Assembly: GCA_020638195.1 (NCBI GenBank)
Contig: JACKJC010000001.1
Span: 981,001-1,045,000 of the forward strand
Source: Methylobacteriaceae bacterium
GTDB lineage: Bacteria > Pseudomonadota > Alphaproteobacteria > Rhizobiales > Beijerinckiaceae
Length of the DNA: 64,000 bases
Direction: 5' to 3'
Positions 9,112-17,060 of this stretch are shown piece after piece; position 1 is the stretch's first letter, and every line of letters starts with the position of its first letter. A model generated the notes under the pieces. The model did not search any database and had not been told where the DNA came from. It saw only the letters and a list, made by a program, of their open reading frames with translations. Made by a program: the position numbers and the translations under genes.

Positions 9112-9786
9112 TCAACTCCTGAAGAGGCGGGAATATTGCGTTTCGTGCCGCATGGATGCGATGTCCGAGCGAAAGGCGGCGGAGCCGAGATCGTCGAGCG
9201 AGGCCCGAACAGCCGATGCGCCGAGCGCCGCGACGGGCGCGGCGAGCGCGGCCAGGACGCGCTGCCCCTGCGTCTGGCCGATGAGGCTGAGGCGCACCGC
9301 CGCCGAGACCAGATTGGCGACGAACCCCAGCGCGAAAGCTTCGCAGGCGCGCGCCGCCGGAATGTCGTGCGCCGCGCAGGCGACGCCGACGGCTATCGGA
9401 TAGGCGATTTCATCGACGAGGATTTCGCTCGCCCAGTCGATGGCCGGTTTCGACCATGCGGCGGCGATCGCGGCATGAAATGATTTTCCTTGCTGTGCGG
9501 TCTCGAGCCGCCGCTCGGACGATGGCGCGAGCGCGAGCGCGAGATCGTTGATTTCGCGCAGCGCCCCGCCGTCGCGCGAAAATGTCGCGCGCAGCGCGGC
9601 TGCCAGAAGGATGGCGTCCGCGTGCGCGCCGCCGTGTTCGACGAGATCTGTCAGCCAGGCGACGAGCGTGGCCTCGTCGCGCACGTCGCCCGCCTCCGCC
9701 GCCCATTCGAGCCCGTGGCTGTAGGCGAAGGCGCCGACCGGAAAGGACGGCGACAACCAGATCGTCAGGAGAATATCGGGCGACAC
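9112..9786 (-). CDS. ureF: Urease accessory protein UreF
   Basis: This 224-residue all-helical chaperone bridges UreD and UreG and gates GTP hydrolysis during nickel insertion. The N-terminal LSPSFPVGAFAYSHGLEW is the UreF signature, and the C-terminus RHETQYSRLFRS is the conserved UreF tail. The likely start is a GTG at 9786, 18 bases after ureE; no strong ribosome site precedes it, consistent with coupling to ureE. Confidence 0.94.
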   Translation of the reverse strand: MSPDILLTIWLSPSFPVGAFAYSHGLEWAAEAGDVRDEATLVAWLTDLVEHGGAHADAILLAAALRATFSRDGGALREINDLALALAPSSERRLETAQQGKSFHAAIAAAWSKPAIDWASEILVDEIAYPIAVGVACAAHDIPAARACEAFALGFVANLVSAAVRLSLIGQTQGQRVLAALAAPVAALGASAVRASLDDLGSAAFRSDIASMRHETQYSRLFRS

Positions 9787-9804
9787 GCTTGCTCGCGGCG
9801 GCCT

Positions 9805-10422
9805 TCAGCCGTGCTTGTGGCCATGCCCATGCGCGTGGCCATGGTCGTGAGAATGATCATGACCGTGGTCGTGCCCGCAGGCGCAATCGTCGTGGTCATG
9901 ATGATGGTCGTGGTCGTGATGATGATGCCCATGATCATGATCGTGGTGATGATCGTGCCCATGATGATCATGCCCGTGCGTCGCGGCATGCTGCGCATAG
10001 GCGCCGCCCTCGGGATCGAACGGGGCCTCGATTTCCTTGACCTCCGCGCCGAGGCCGCGCGCCATGTCGGCGATAACATGGTCGCGCCGGATGCGCAGCT
10101 TGCCGCCGAGTATCTGTGTGGCGAGATGGCGATTGCCGAGGTGCCAGGCGACGCGCACGAGATGTTTGGGATCGCGCGTGAGAATTTCGAGCAGGGGCTC
10201 AGGCGCCGACAGGACTTCGACGAGACGGCCGTCTTCCAGCGCCAGCGCATCGCCCGAGCGCAGCATGATCGCTTCGGGAAGGTCGAGCAGGAATTCGAGG
10301 CCGCGAATACCCTTCATGGCGATGCGGCGGCGATGGCGATCGTCGAAATCGAGCACGACCGTATCGACCGCCTCTTCGCGCCAGGAGCCTGCCGCCTTCA
10401 CCTCGATTGCACGTATGCTCAT
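9805..10422 (-). CDS. ureE: Urease accessory nickel metallochaperone UreE
   Basis: This 205-residue protein supplies nickel to the urease activation complex. Residues 1-145 are the UreE core (VVLDFDDRHRRR, LLDLPEAIMLRSGDAL, HLGNRHLATQI); the last ~55 residues are an extreme His/Asp tail with about 30 histidines and a CACGHDHGH segment, able to bind several nickel ions. The ATG at 10422 gives the standard MSIRAIEV start. The CAT/GAC-rich DNA at 9808-9985 is coding sequence for this tail, not an independent repeat array. Confidence 0.94.
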   Translation of the reverse strand: MSIRAIEVKAAGSWREEAVDTVVLDFDDRHRRRIAMKGIRGLEFLLDLPEAIMLRSGDALALEDGRLVEVLSAPEPLLEILTRDPKHLVRVAWHLGNRHLATQILGGKLRIRRDHVIADMARGLGAEVKEIEAPFDPEGGAYAQHAATHGHDHHGHDHHHDHDHGHHHHDHDHHHDHDDCACGHDHGHDHSHDHGHAHGHGHKHG

Positions 10423-10441
10423 TGCTCTTGCCTCGACTTGC

Positions 10442-10813
10442 TCAGAACAGCCGCGCGCCATCGGGCGCCGGCAGGTCTGGCGAAAACAACACGACCTCGC
10501 CTTCCGCATCGGGAAAGCCGAGGGTCAGAACTTCGGACATGAATTTGCCGATCTGGCGCGGCGGAAAATTGACGACCGCCGCGACCTTCTTTCCGATCAG
10601 CCTGTCAGCTGAATAGTGCCGCGCGATCTGCGCGCTCGACTTCTTGACGCCGACGCCGGGGCCAAAGTCGATCTCGAGTTTCAGCGACGGCTTGCGCGCT
10701 TCTGGAAAGGGCGTTGCCGCAATGACCGTGCCGAGCCTGATATCGACGGCCAAAAACTGCTCGAAGGAAATCTGTGGCGCCGGCGGCGCCGCGTTGTCGC
10801 GAACGAGGTGCAT
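10442..10813 (-). CDS. CsaA-like tRNA-binding-domain protein
   Basis: This 123-residue protein is a single OB-fold tRNA_bind domain, as in the secretion-associated chaperone CsaA and the C-terminus of MetRS. Family features are SFEQFLAVDIRLGTVI, KPSLKLEIDFGP, VVNFPPRQIGKFMSEVL and the end EVVLFSPD. Its ATG shares one base with the stop of the upstream monooxygenase-like gene (TGATG). It lies inside the urease operon between ureC and ureE, although no link with urease is established. Confidence 0.85.
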   Translation of the reverse strand: MHLVRDNAAPPAPQISFEQFLAVDIRLGTVIAATPFPEARKPSLKLEIDFGPGVGVKKSSAQIARHYSADRLIGKKVAAVVNFPPRQIGKFMSEVLTLGFPDAEGEVVLFSPDLPAPDGARLF

Positions 10814-11109
10814 CACATCGTCTCGACCTTGCCGTCCGAGATGATTTCGATCTTGCGCGAGGTGATGCCCTCCGCGCCGGCCTTGCGCCAGACCTTGAAA
10901 TGCTCGGCGTTCATATGCGCCGTCAGCGCATCGCGGTTTTCCCAGCGCTCGACGAACACGTAGGTTCCCTGCTTCGTCACGCTCTCGTGCAGATCGTAGC
11001 CGATGCAGCCCTTTTCCTGCTGCGTCGCCGCGATGGCGATGCGCGCGGCGGCGAGAACTTCCTCCCGTTTCTCGGGCTTGATAGTGATCGTGGCGACGAC
11101 GTAGATCAT
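10813..11109 (-). CDS. Antibiotic-biosynthesis-monooxygenase (ABM) fold protein, putative quinol monooxygenase
   Basis: This 98-residue protein has one ferredoxin-like ABM domain, starting MIYVVATITIKPEKREEVL and containing CIGYDLHES and FVERWENRDALTAHMNAEHF, which are typical of YgiN-like quinol monooxygenases. Such proteins usually dimerise and oxidise quinones without cofactors, but many members are uncharacterised. The ATG at 11109 follows GGAGGGAAAACAAGA; a longer frame upstream runs into the end of ureC and is rejected. It sits between ureC and the csaA-like gene, overlapping the latter by one base. Confidence 0.82.
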   Translation of the reverse strand: MIYVVATITIKPEKREEVLAAARIAIAATQQEKGCIGYDLHESVTKQGTYVFVERWENRDALTAHMNAEHFKVWRKAGAEGITSRKIEIISDGKVETM

Positions 11110-11165
11110 TCTTGTTTTCCTCCCTGTCCTCATCGCGAGGCGACGACGACCGTTAGGGAGGCAGA

Positions 11166-12887
11166 CTAGAACAGGAAGTACCGCTGCGCCATCGGCAGCT
11201 TGTCCGCCGGCTCGCACGTCAGCAGCACTCCGTCCGCCGTCACGCGATAGGTCTCGGGATCGACGTGGATCTTCGGCGTCGCGTCATTGTGGATCAGGCT
11301 CTTCTTGGAAATGCCGGAGCGCGTGTTCCTGACCGCGACCAGCGGGCGGGAGATTGCGAGCTTTGATTGCAGTCCCTTGTCGAGCGAAGCCTGCGAGACG
11401 AAGGTGAGCGAGGTCGCGCGGCGCGCGCCCGCGTAGGCGCCGAACATCGGCCGGTAATGCACGGGCTGCGGCGTCGGAATCGAGGCGTTGGGATCGCCCA
11501 TCGCCGCTGCGGCGATCATGCCGCCCTTGAGGATGAGATCGGGCTTCACGCCGAAGAAGGCCGGCGTCCACAGCACGAGATCGGCTAGCTTGCCCGCTTC
11601 CACCGAGCCGATGTAGGCGGAAACGCCATGCGCGATCGCCGGGTTGATCGTGTATTTCGCGACATAGCGCTTGGCGCGCATATTGTCGTTGCCATCCTCA
11701 CCCGGCAGATTGCCGCGCTGGCGCTTCATCTTGTCGGCCGTCTGCCAGGTGCGGATGACGACCTCGCCGACGCGGCCCATGGCCTGACTGTCCGATGACA
11801 TCATCGAGAGCGCGCCGATGTCGTGGAGAATGTCCTCGGCCGCGATCGTCTCTTTGCGGATGCGGCTTTCTGCGAAGGCGAGGTCTTCCGGTATGGACGA
11901 ATCGAGATGATGACAGACCATGAGCATATCGAGATGCTCGTCGAGCGTGTTCTTGGTAAAGGGCCGCGTCGGATTGGTCGAGGACGGCAGCACGTTGGGC
12001 AGGCCCGCGACCGAGATGATGTCGGGCGCATGTCCTCCGCCCGCGCCCTCGGTGTGGAAGGCGTGGATGGTGCGGCCCTTGAAGGCCTTGATCGTGTCTT
12101 CCACGAAGCCGCTCTCGTTGAGCGTGTCGGTGTGGATCATCACCTGGATGTCGTGATCGTCGGCGACCGACAGCGCGCAATCGATCGCCGCCGGCGTCGT
12201 CCCCCAGTCCTCGTGCAGTTTCAGCGCGCAGGCGCCGCCTTCGACCTGCTCGACAAGTCCTGCCGGCAGCGCGGCATTGGCCTTGCCGGCAAAGCCGAGG
12301 TTCATCGGAAAGGCGTCTGCGGCCTCGATCATGCGCGCGATGTGCCACGGTCCGGGCGTGCAGGTGGTGGCGAATGTGCCGGTCGCCGGCCCGGTGCCAC
12401 CGCCGAGCATCGAAGTGACGCCAGACATCAGCGCTTCCTCGATCTGCTGCGGGCAGATGAAATGGATATGCGAATCGAAACCGCCGGCGGTCAGTATCTT
12501 GCCTTCGCCCGCGATGATCTCCGTGCCCGGCCCGATGATGATGTTCACATGCGGCTGGATATCGGGATTGCCGGCCTTGCCGATCGCGCTGATCTTTCCA
12601 TCGCGGATGGCGACGTCGGCCTTCACGATGCCCCAGTGATCGAGAATGACGGCGTTGGTGATGACCGTGTCTGCGGCCCCTTGCGCGCGAGAAACCTGGG
12701 ATTGGCCCATGCCGTCGCGAATCACTTTGCCGCCGCCGAATTTCACTTCCTCGCCATAGGTCGTGAAATCGCGCTCGATCTCGATGAACAGGTCGGTGTC
12801 GGCAAGGCGAACCCTGTCGCCGGTCGTGGGGCCAAACATGTCGGCATAGGCGGCGCGCGGGAGCGAGGTTTTCTTGGCGTTGCTCAT
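11166..12887 (-). CDS. ureC: Urease alpha subunit
   Basis: This 573-residue catalytic subunit hydrolyses urea to ammonia and carbamate at a di-nickel centre. All expected residues are visible: His140 and His142 (DSHIHFICP), the carbamylated Lys223 (ALKLHEDWGT), His252 (IHTD), His278, the flap CHHLD at 325-329 with Cys325 and His326, and Asp366 (MSSDSQAMGR). The C-terminus QRYFLF is standard. It starts 10 bases after the fused ureAB gene. Confidence 0.98.
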   Translation of the reverse strand: MSNAKKTSLPRAAYADMFGPTTGDRVRLADTDLFIEIERDFTTYGEEVKFGGGKVIRDGMGQSQVSRAQGAADTVITNAVILDHWGIVKADVAIRDGKISAIGKAGNPDIQPHVNIIIGPGTEIIAGEGKILTAGGFDSHIHFICPQQIEEALMSGVTSMLGGGTGPATGTFATTCTPGPWHIARMIEAADAFPMNLGFAGKANAALPAGLVEQVEGGACALKLHEDWGTTPAAIDCALSVADDHDIQVMIHTDTLNESGFVEDTIKAFKGRTIHAFHTEGAGGGHAPDIISVAGLPNVLPSSTNPTRPFTKNTLDEHLDMLMVCHHLDSSIPEDLAFAESRIRKETIAAEDILHDIGALSMMSSDSQAMGRVGEVVIRTWQTADKMKRQRGNLPGEDGNDNMRAKRYVAKYTINPAIAHGVSAYIGSVEAGKLADLVLWTPAFFGVKPDLILKGGMIAAAAMGDPNASIPTPQPVHYRPMFGAYAGARRATSLTFVSQASLDKGLQSKLAISRPLVAVRNTRSGISKKSLIHNDATPKIHVDPETYRVTADGVLLTCEPADKLPMAQRYFLF

Positions 12888-12897
12888 CGGTCGTTCC

Positions 12898-13518
12898 TCA
12901 CACCCTGCCCATCACGTCCTGGCGGAAGCCGTAGACTTCACGCTTGCCCGCGATCGCCACCAGCCGCACGTCGCGGGATTGTCCGGGCTCGAAGCGCACG
13001 GCCGTGCCGGCGGGAATGTCGAGGCGCATGCCTCTGGTGCGGTCGCGTTCGAATTTGAGCGCGGGATTGGTCTCGAAGAAATGATAGTGCGAGCCGACCT
13101 GGATCGGCCGGTCGCCGGTATTGGCGACGGTGAGCGTGAGCGTCTCTCGGCCGACGTTCATCTCGATTTCGCCTTCGCCCGTGACGATCTCGCCGGGCGT
13201 GAGTTTCGAATGCGGGCCACGGATCGGATGATGCACGGTCACGAGTTTCGTGCCGTCCGGGAACGTCGCTTCCACCTGCACGTCGTGAATCATCTCGGCG
13301 ATACCGTCCATCACCTGCTCTGTCGTGATGACATGAGCGCCGGCTTCCATGAGTTCGGCGACGCTCCTGCCGTCACGCGCGCCCTCGACGACGAAATCGG
13401 TGATGAGGGCGACCGCTTCGGGATGATTGAGCTTCACGCCGCGTTCCAGACGCCGGCGCGCCACCATGGCCGCCATGGCGATCAGCAGCTTGTCCTTTTC
13501 ACGCGGCGTCAGGTTCAT
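12898..13518 (-). CDS. ureAB: Urease gamma/beta fusion subunit (UreAB)
   Basis: This 206-residue protein joins both small structural subunits in one chain. Residues 1-100 are gamma (MNLTPREKDKLLIAMAAM, LNHPEAVALI, DVQVEATFPDGTKLVTVH) and residues about 105-206 are beta (LTPGEIVTGEGEIEMN, VANTGDRPIQVGSHYHFFE, GMRLDIPAGTAVRFEPG). In many bacteria these are the separate genes ureA and ureB; fusion is known in several lineages. It lies directly before ureC. Confidence 0.96.
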   Translation of the reverse strand: MNLTPREKDKLLIAMAAMVARRRLERGVKLNHPEAVALITDFVVEGARDGRSVAELMEAGAHVITTEQVMDGIAEMIHDVQVEATFPDGTKLVTVHHPIRGPHSKLTPGEIVTGEGEIEMNVGRETLTLTVANTGDRPIQVGSHYHFFETNPALKFERDRTRGMRLDIPAGTAVRFEPGQSRDVRLVAIAGKREVYGFRQDVMGRV

Positions 13519-13548
13519 CGGAAACGCTCCGCAGATCTTTTCTGATTG

Positions 13549-14367
13549 TCATTGCCAGACGCGCGGCGCGGCGCGGCCCAGCAGGTGTGAAAACAGCGAC
13601 AGGATAGCCAGCCGCAGACTTTCTGGCGAGGGCGAAAGGAGGCGCGCGACGAGGAAACCGTCGAGCGCGCTGACGCCGGACTCGCAAGGCGCGCCTTCGA
13701 GCGCGGCGCGGCATTCGTCGAGCCGAGCAGAGGCGTCGGGGGCGACGTAGAGCAGGGTTGCAAGGGCGCGCGCGCCGGCGCCGATTGCGGGCCGGTCGAG
13801 CAGGCCTGCGGGCGTCTCGAGCCGCGTGTCCTCGGCGAAGATCAGCTTGCCTGCGCGGCGCACGCGCCAGCGGTCTCGGAAATCGCCCGCAGCGCATGTC
13901 TCGCCCATGGCGAGGCGACCGAAGACGACGCTCTCGCAGGCGACCAGACTTGCGTCGGCCTCCATGTCGACGTCGAGCGAGCGGGCGAGCGCTGCGCGAT
14001 CGAACAGGATCGTCTCTTGCGGCAGCCAGTGGAGTGCGACGCCGGCGCCGAGTTCCAGCGACGTCTCGATGCGGGCGGGCGGGCCGTCGGCGCGGTAGAT
14101 CTTTTCCGCCGACTGCGTGGTGAGAACGACGCGCGAGCCGGGCCCGGCGCCGAACGACAATCGCGCGCGATCGCCGCCGACCACGCCGCCAGCCGTATTG
14201 ACGATCACGCCCTCGCAGATTTCTTGCGCCTTCGGAAAGCGCAGGCGCAGGCCGCCGGTCTCGTAAAGCCGGCCGATGCGCGTGCGCGCATCATGCGCGA
14301 CGAAATCGGCGCGGATTTCGCCGTCGGCGCGGGGCGGTGTGGGTGTCTGAGCAGTGTGGGCCGTCAT
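13549..14367 (-). CDS. ureD: Urease accessory protein UreD
   Basis: This 272-residue scaffold binds the urease apoprotein and carries nickel from UreG through UreF. VNTAGGVVGGDRARLSF and TTQSAEKIYRADG are the UreD signatures. The start is uncertain: the frame is open to an ATG at 14451, but the first 28 residues would be encoded by the palindromic repeat at 14363-14444, so I chose the ATG at 14367, which itself sits at the inner edge of that repeat. No good ribosome site is visible for either. Confidence 0.88.
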   Translation of the reverse strand: MTAHTAQTPTPPRADGEIRADFVAHDARTRIGRLYETGGLRLRFPKAQEICEGVIVNTAGGVVGGDRARLSFGAGPGSRVVLTTQSAEKIYRADGPPARIETSLELGAGVALHWLPQETILFDRAALARSLDVDMEADASLVACESVVFGRLAMGETCAAGDFRDRWRVRRAGKLIFAEDTRLETPAGLLDRPAIGAGARALATLLYVAPDASARLDECRAALEGAPCESGVSALDGFLVARLLSPSPESLRLAILSLFSHLLGRAAPRVWQ

Positions 14368-14444
14368 TGCGAGCGAAGCGAAGCAATCCATCTCCGGACA
14401 TTGGGGGATGGATTGCTTCGTCGCTCCGCTCCTCGCAATGACGG
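14363..14444. repeat. Palindromic intergenic repeat, family 2, copy A
   Basis: This inverted repeat has ends GTCATTGCGAGCGAAGCG and CCGCTCCTCGCAATGAC, with inner arms GAAGCAATCCATC and GATGGATTGCTTC. Related copies lie at 32964-33048 and 33459-33538. It fills the gap between urtE and ureD inside the urea operon and contains the likely ureD start codon. Confidence 0.88.
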
Positions 14445-14452
14445 ATGCCACT

Positions 14453-15148
14453 CTACACCGAAATCTTCTGCCGCACGTCCTTTTCGTTCATCGAGGCGCG
14501 GTCGCCTGCCATCACGACCGAACCACGATCCATGACGATGAAATCGTCCGCCAGCTCCTTGGCGAAGTCGAAATATTGCTCGACCAGCACGATGGCCATG
14601 TCGCCCTTGTTGCGCAGGTAGGAGATGGCGCGGCCGATGTCCTTGATGATGGAGGGCTGGATGCCCTCGGTTGGCTCGTCCAGCACGAGCAGTTTCGGCC
14701 GCGTCACGAGGGCGCGGCCGATGGCCAACTGCTGTTGCTGGCCACCCGAAAGGTCGCCGCCGCGCCGGCCCATCATCGAGGCGAGCACGGGGAAGAGATC
14801 GAATATCTCGTCCGGCGTGAAGCGTTCGCCACGTGGGGCGGCCGCATAGCCGGTCTCGAGGTTCTCCTTCACGGTCAGCAACGGAAAGATCTCGCGGCCC
14901 TGCGGCACGTAAGCGACGCCTTTACGCGCGCGCGCCTGCGGCGGCAGGCGCGAGATGTCCTCGTCGCCCCAGAGAATCCTGCCCGCCTTGATCGGCTGCT
15001 GGCCGACGATGGCGCGCAGCAGCGAGGACTTGCCGACGCCGTTGCGGCCGAGCACGCAGGTGACCTTGCCGACAGCGGCCTTGAGCGACACGCCGCGCAA
15101 CGCCTGCGCCGCGCCGTAGTAGAGATCAATGTTTTCGACGGCGAGCAT
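14453..15148 (-). CDS. urtE: Urea ABC transporter ATP-binding protein UrtE
   Basis: This 231-residue LivF-type ATPase powers urea import. Walker A is GRNGVGKSS near residues 37-45, the signature is LSGGQQQQLAIGRAL, Walker B is LLVLDEPTEG followed by IQPSI, and the switch His lies in VEQYFDFA, an E-Q replacement of H seen in LivF-like proteins. The ATG at 15148 was chosen over an upstream frame that runs into urtD. One base separates it from the urtD stop. Confidence 0.94.
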   Translation of the reverse strand: MLAVENIDLYYGAAQALRGVSLKAAVGKVTCVLGRNGVGKSSLLRAIVGQQPIKAGRILWGDEDISRLPPQARARKGVAYVPQGREIFPLLTVKENLETGYAAAPRGERFTPDEIFDLFPVLASMMGRRGGDLSGGQQQQLAIGRALVTRPKLLVLDEPTEGIQPSIIKDIGRAISYLRNKGDMAIVLVEQYFDFAKELADDFIVMDRGSVVMAGDRASMNEKDVRQKISV

Positions 15149-15149
15149 T

Positions 15150-15905
15150 TTAGCGTCCCAGATAGACTTCGATGACCTGCGGATCGGACGAAACCTGATC
15201 CAGCGGGCCTTCCGCGAGCACCGCGCCTTCATGCAGCACGGTCACCTTCACGCCGAGTTCGCGCACGAAGTCCATGTCGTGCTCGACGACGACCACGGAA
15301 TGGTCCTTTGCGATCTCGCGCAAAAGTTCTGCCGTCTGCATGGTCTCGGCGTCGGTCATGCCGGCGACGGGTTCGTCGACCAGCAGGAGTTTCGGGTCCT
15401 GCGCGAGCAGCATGCCGATCTCCAGCCATTGCTTCTGGCCGTGCGAGAGATCGGCTGCCATCCGGGCGCGATGATCGGTCAGTTTGGTCGTCTCGAGAAT
15501 CCGATCAATGCACTCGGCCGTCTCCGGCGCCGGCTTGCCGAACAGGGTCGCGCGCGCGGTGCGCGGCGCCTTGAGCGCCAGAAGAATGTTGTCCTCTACC
15601 GACTGGCTTTCGAAGACGGTCGGCTTCTGGAACTTGCGGCCGATGCCGAGTTCGGCAATGGCGGCCTCGTCGAGCTGTGTGAGGTCCTGCGAACCGCCGA
15701 AATAGACGATGCCTTCATCGGGCCGTGTCTTTCCGGTGATGACGTCCATCATGGTCGTCTTGCCGGCGCCGTTCGGGCCGATGATGGCGCGCATCTCGCC
15801 GGGCTCCAGCGTCAGCGACAGGCCGCGCAGCGCCTTGTAGCCGTCGAACGAGACCGCCACGCCGTCGAGATAGAGCAGCGAACTCGTGAGGATTGCTTCG
15901 TCCAT
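15150..15905 (-). CDS. urtD: Urea ABC transporter ATP-binding protein UrtD
   Basis: This 251-residue LivG-type ATPase pairs with UrtE. Walker A is GPNGAGKTT, the signature region is DLSHGQKQWLEIGM (SHGQ instead of SGGQ, typical of UrtD), Walker B is LLLVDEPVAGM, and the switch histidine is in VVVEHDMDFVREL. The C-terminus VIEVYLGR is typical of UrtD. It starts three bases after urtC. Confidence 0.94.
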   Translation of the reverse strand: MDEAILTSSLLYLDGVAVSFDGYKALRGLSLTLEPGEMRAIIGPNGAGKTTMMDVITGKTRPDEGIVYFGGSQDLTQLDEAAIAELGIGRKFQKPTVFESQSVEDNILLALKAPRTARATLFGKPAPETAECIDRILETTKLTDHRARMAADLSHGQKQWLEIGMLLAQDPKLLLVDEPVAGMTDAETMQTAELLREIAKDHSVVVVEHDMDFVRELGVKVTVLHEGAVLAEGPLDQVSSDPQVIEVYLGR

Positions 15906-15908
15906 CCC

Positions 15909-17057
15909 TTAACCTCCACTCGCCTTGGCAGCCGGCTGTGCGCCGTTTTCAGCGACATCGGTCGCGGCCTGCCTGCGCCTGAGCTTGTCGATGAGGCCGA
16001 GCACGCCCCTGGGCAGGAACAGCGTGACGAGCACGAACAGCAGGCCAAGCGCGAACAGCCAGTATTCGGGCAGCGCGCCGGTGAACCAGGTCTTGGCGAA
16101 GTTGACGATGAGCGCGCCGAGCGCGGCGCCGACCAGCGTGCCGCGGCCGCCGACCGCAACCCAGATCACCGCCTCGATCGATTGTGCCGGCGAGAATTCG
16201 GATGGGTTGATGATACCGACCTGCGGCACATAGAGGGCGCCGGCGACGCCGGCCATCATCGCCGAGAGCGTGAAGACCGCGAGCTTGTAGTTCTCGACAC
16301 GATAGCCGAGGAACCGTGCGCGGGACTCCGCATCGCGAATGGCGATCAGCACCTTGCCGAATTTCGACGTGACGAGAAACCGACCGATCAGGATCGACAC
16401 GATCAGCGTGATCGCCGACACCGAGAACAGCGCCGCGCGCGTCGCGTCAGACTGCACGTTGAAGCCCAGAATATCCTTGAAGTCGGTGAGGCCGTTGTTG
16501 CCGCCGAAACCCATGTCATTGCGGAAGAAGGCGAGCAGCAGCGCGTAGGTCATGGCCTGCGTGATGATCGACAGGTAGACGCCTGTCACGCGTGAGCGAA
16601 ACGCGAGCCAGCCGAAGGCGAAGGCGAGAACGCCTGGCACGAGCAGCACCATCAGCATGGCGTAGGGGAAGAAGTTGAACCCCCACCAGGTGACCGGCAA
16701 TTCCTTCCAGTTCAGGAAGACCATGAAGTCAGGCAGGACGGGATTGGCGTAGACGCCGCGCGCGCCGATCTGGCGCATCAGATACATGCCCATCGCGTAG
16801 CCGCCGAGCGCGAAGAATGCGCCGTGGCCGAGCGAGAGAATGCCGCAATAACCCCAGACCAGATCGAGCGCCACGGCGAGGATGGCGTAGCACAGATACT
16901 TGCCGAGCAGCGCGACGATATAGGCCGGCATGTGCAGCGGAAAGCTTTCCGGCGTCATCAGCAGCAGGATCGGCACGAGGACGGCGGCGGCGGCCAGGAG
17001 GCCGACCGCGATCAGCGAACGTCTGTCCAGCAGCGCGAGGAGGCGAGAGGTCAGCAT
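15909..17057 (-). CDS. urtC: Urea ABC transporter permease UrtC
   Basis: This 382-residue inner-membrane permease is of the LivM type, with about ten hydrophobic helices. The DLVWGYCGILSLGHGAFFALGGY segment near residues 64-86 is the family signature, and the late cytoplasmic loop VGGRGTLVGAALGALIVNF matches the branched-chain/urea permease family. It begins three bases after urtB; the ATG at 17057 is the first in-frame start. Confidence 0.94.
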   Translation of the reverse strand: MLTSRLLALLDRRSLIAVGLLAAAAVLVPILLLMTPESFPLHMPAYIVALLGKYLCYAILAVALDLVWGYCGILSLGHGAFFALGGYAMGMYLMRQIGARGVYANPVLPDFMVFLNWKELPVTWWGFNFFPYAMLMVLLVPGVLAFAFGWLAFRSRVTGVYLSIITQAMTYALLLAFFRNDMGFGGNNGLTDFKDILGFNVQSDATRAALFSVSAITLIVSILIGRFLVTSKFGKVLIAIRDAESRARFLGYRVENYKLAVFTLSAMMAGVAGALYVPQVGIINPSEFSPAQSIEAVIWVAVGGRGTLVGAALGALIVNFAKTWFTGALPEYWLFALGLLFVLVTLFLPRGVLGLIDKLRRRQAATDVAENGAQPAAKASGG

Positions 17058-17060
17058 GGA

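Noticed and set aside
9808..9985. CAT/GAC-rich repetitive DNA as a possible tandem-repeat or CRISPR-like array
   Set aside because: It codes the UreE histidine tail in frame; units are irregular and there are no spacers.
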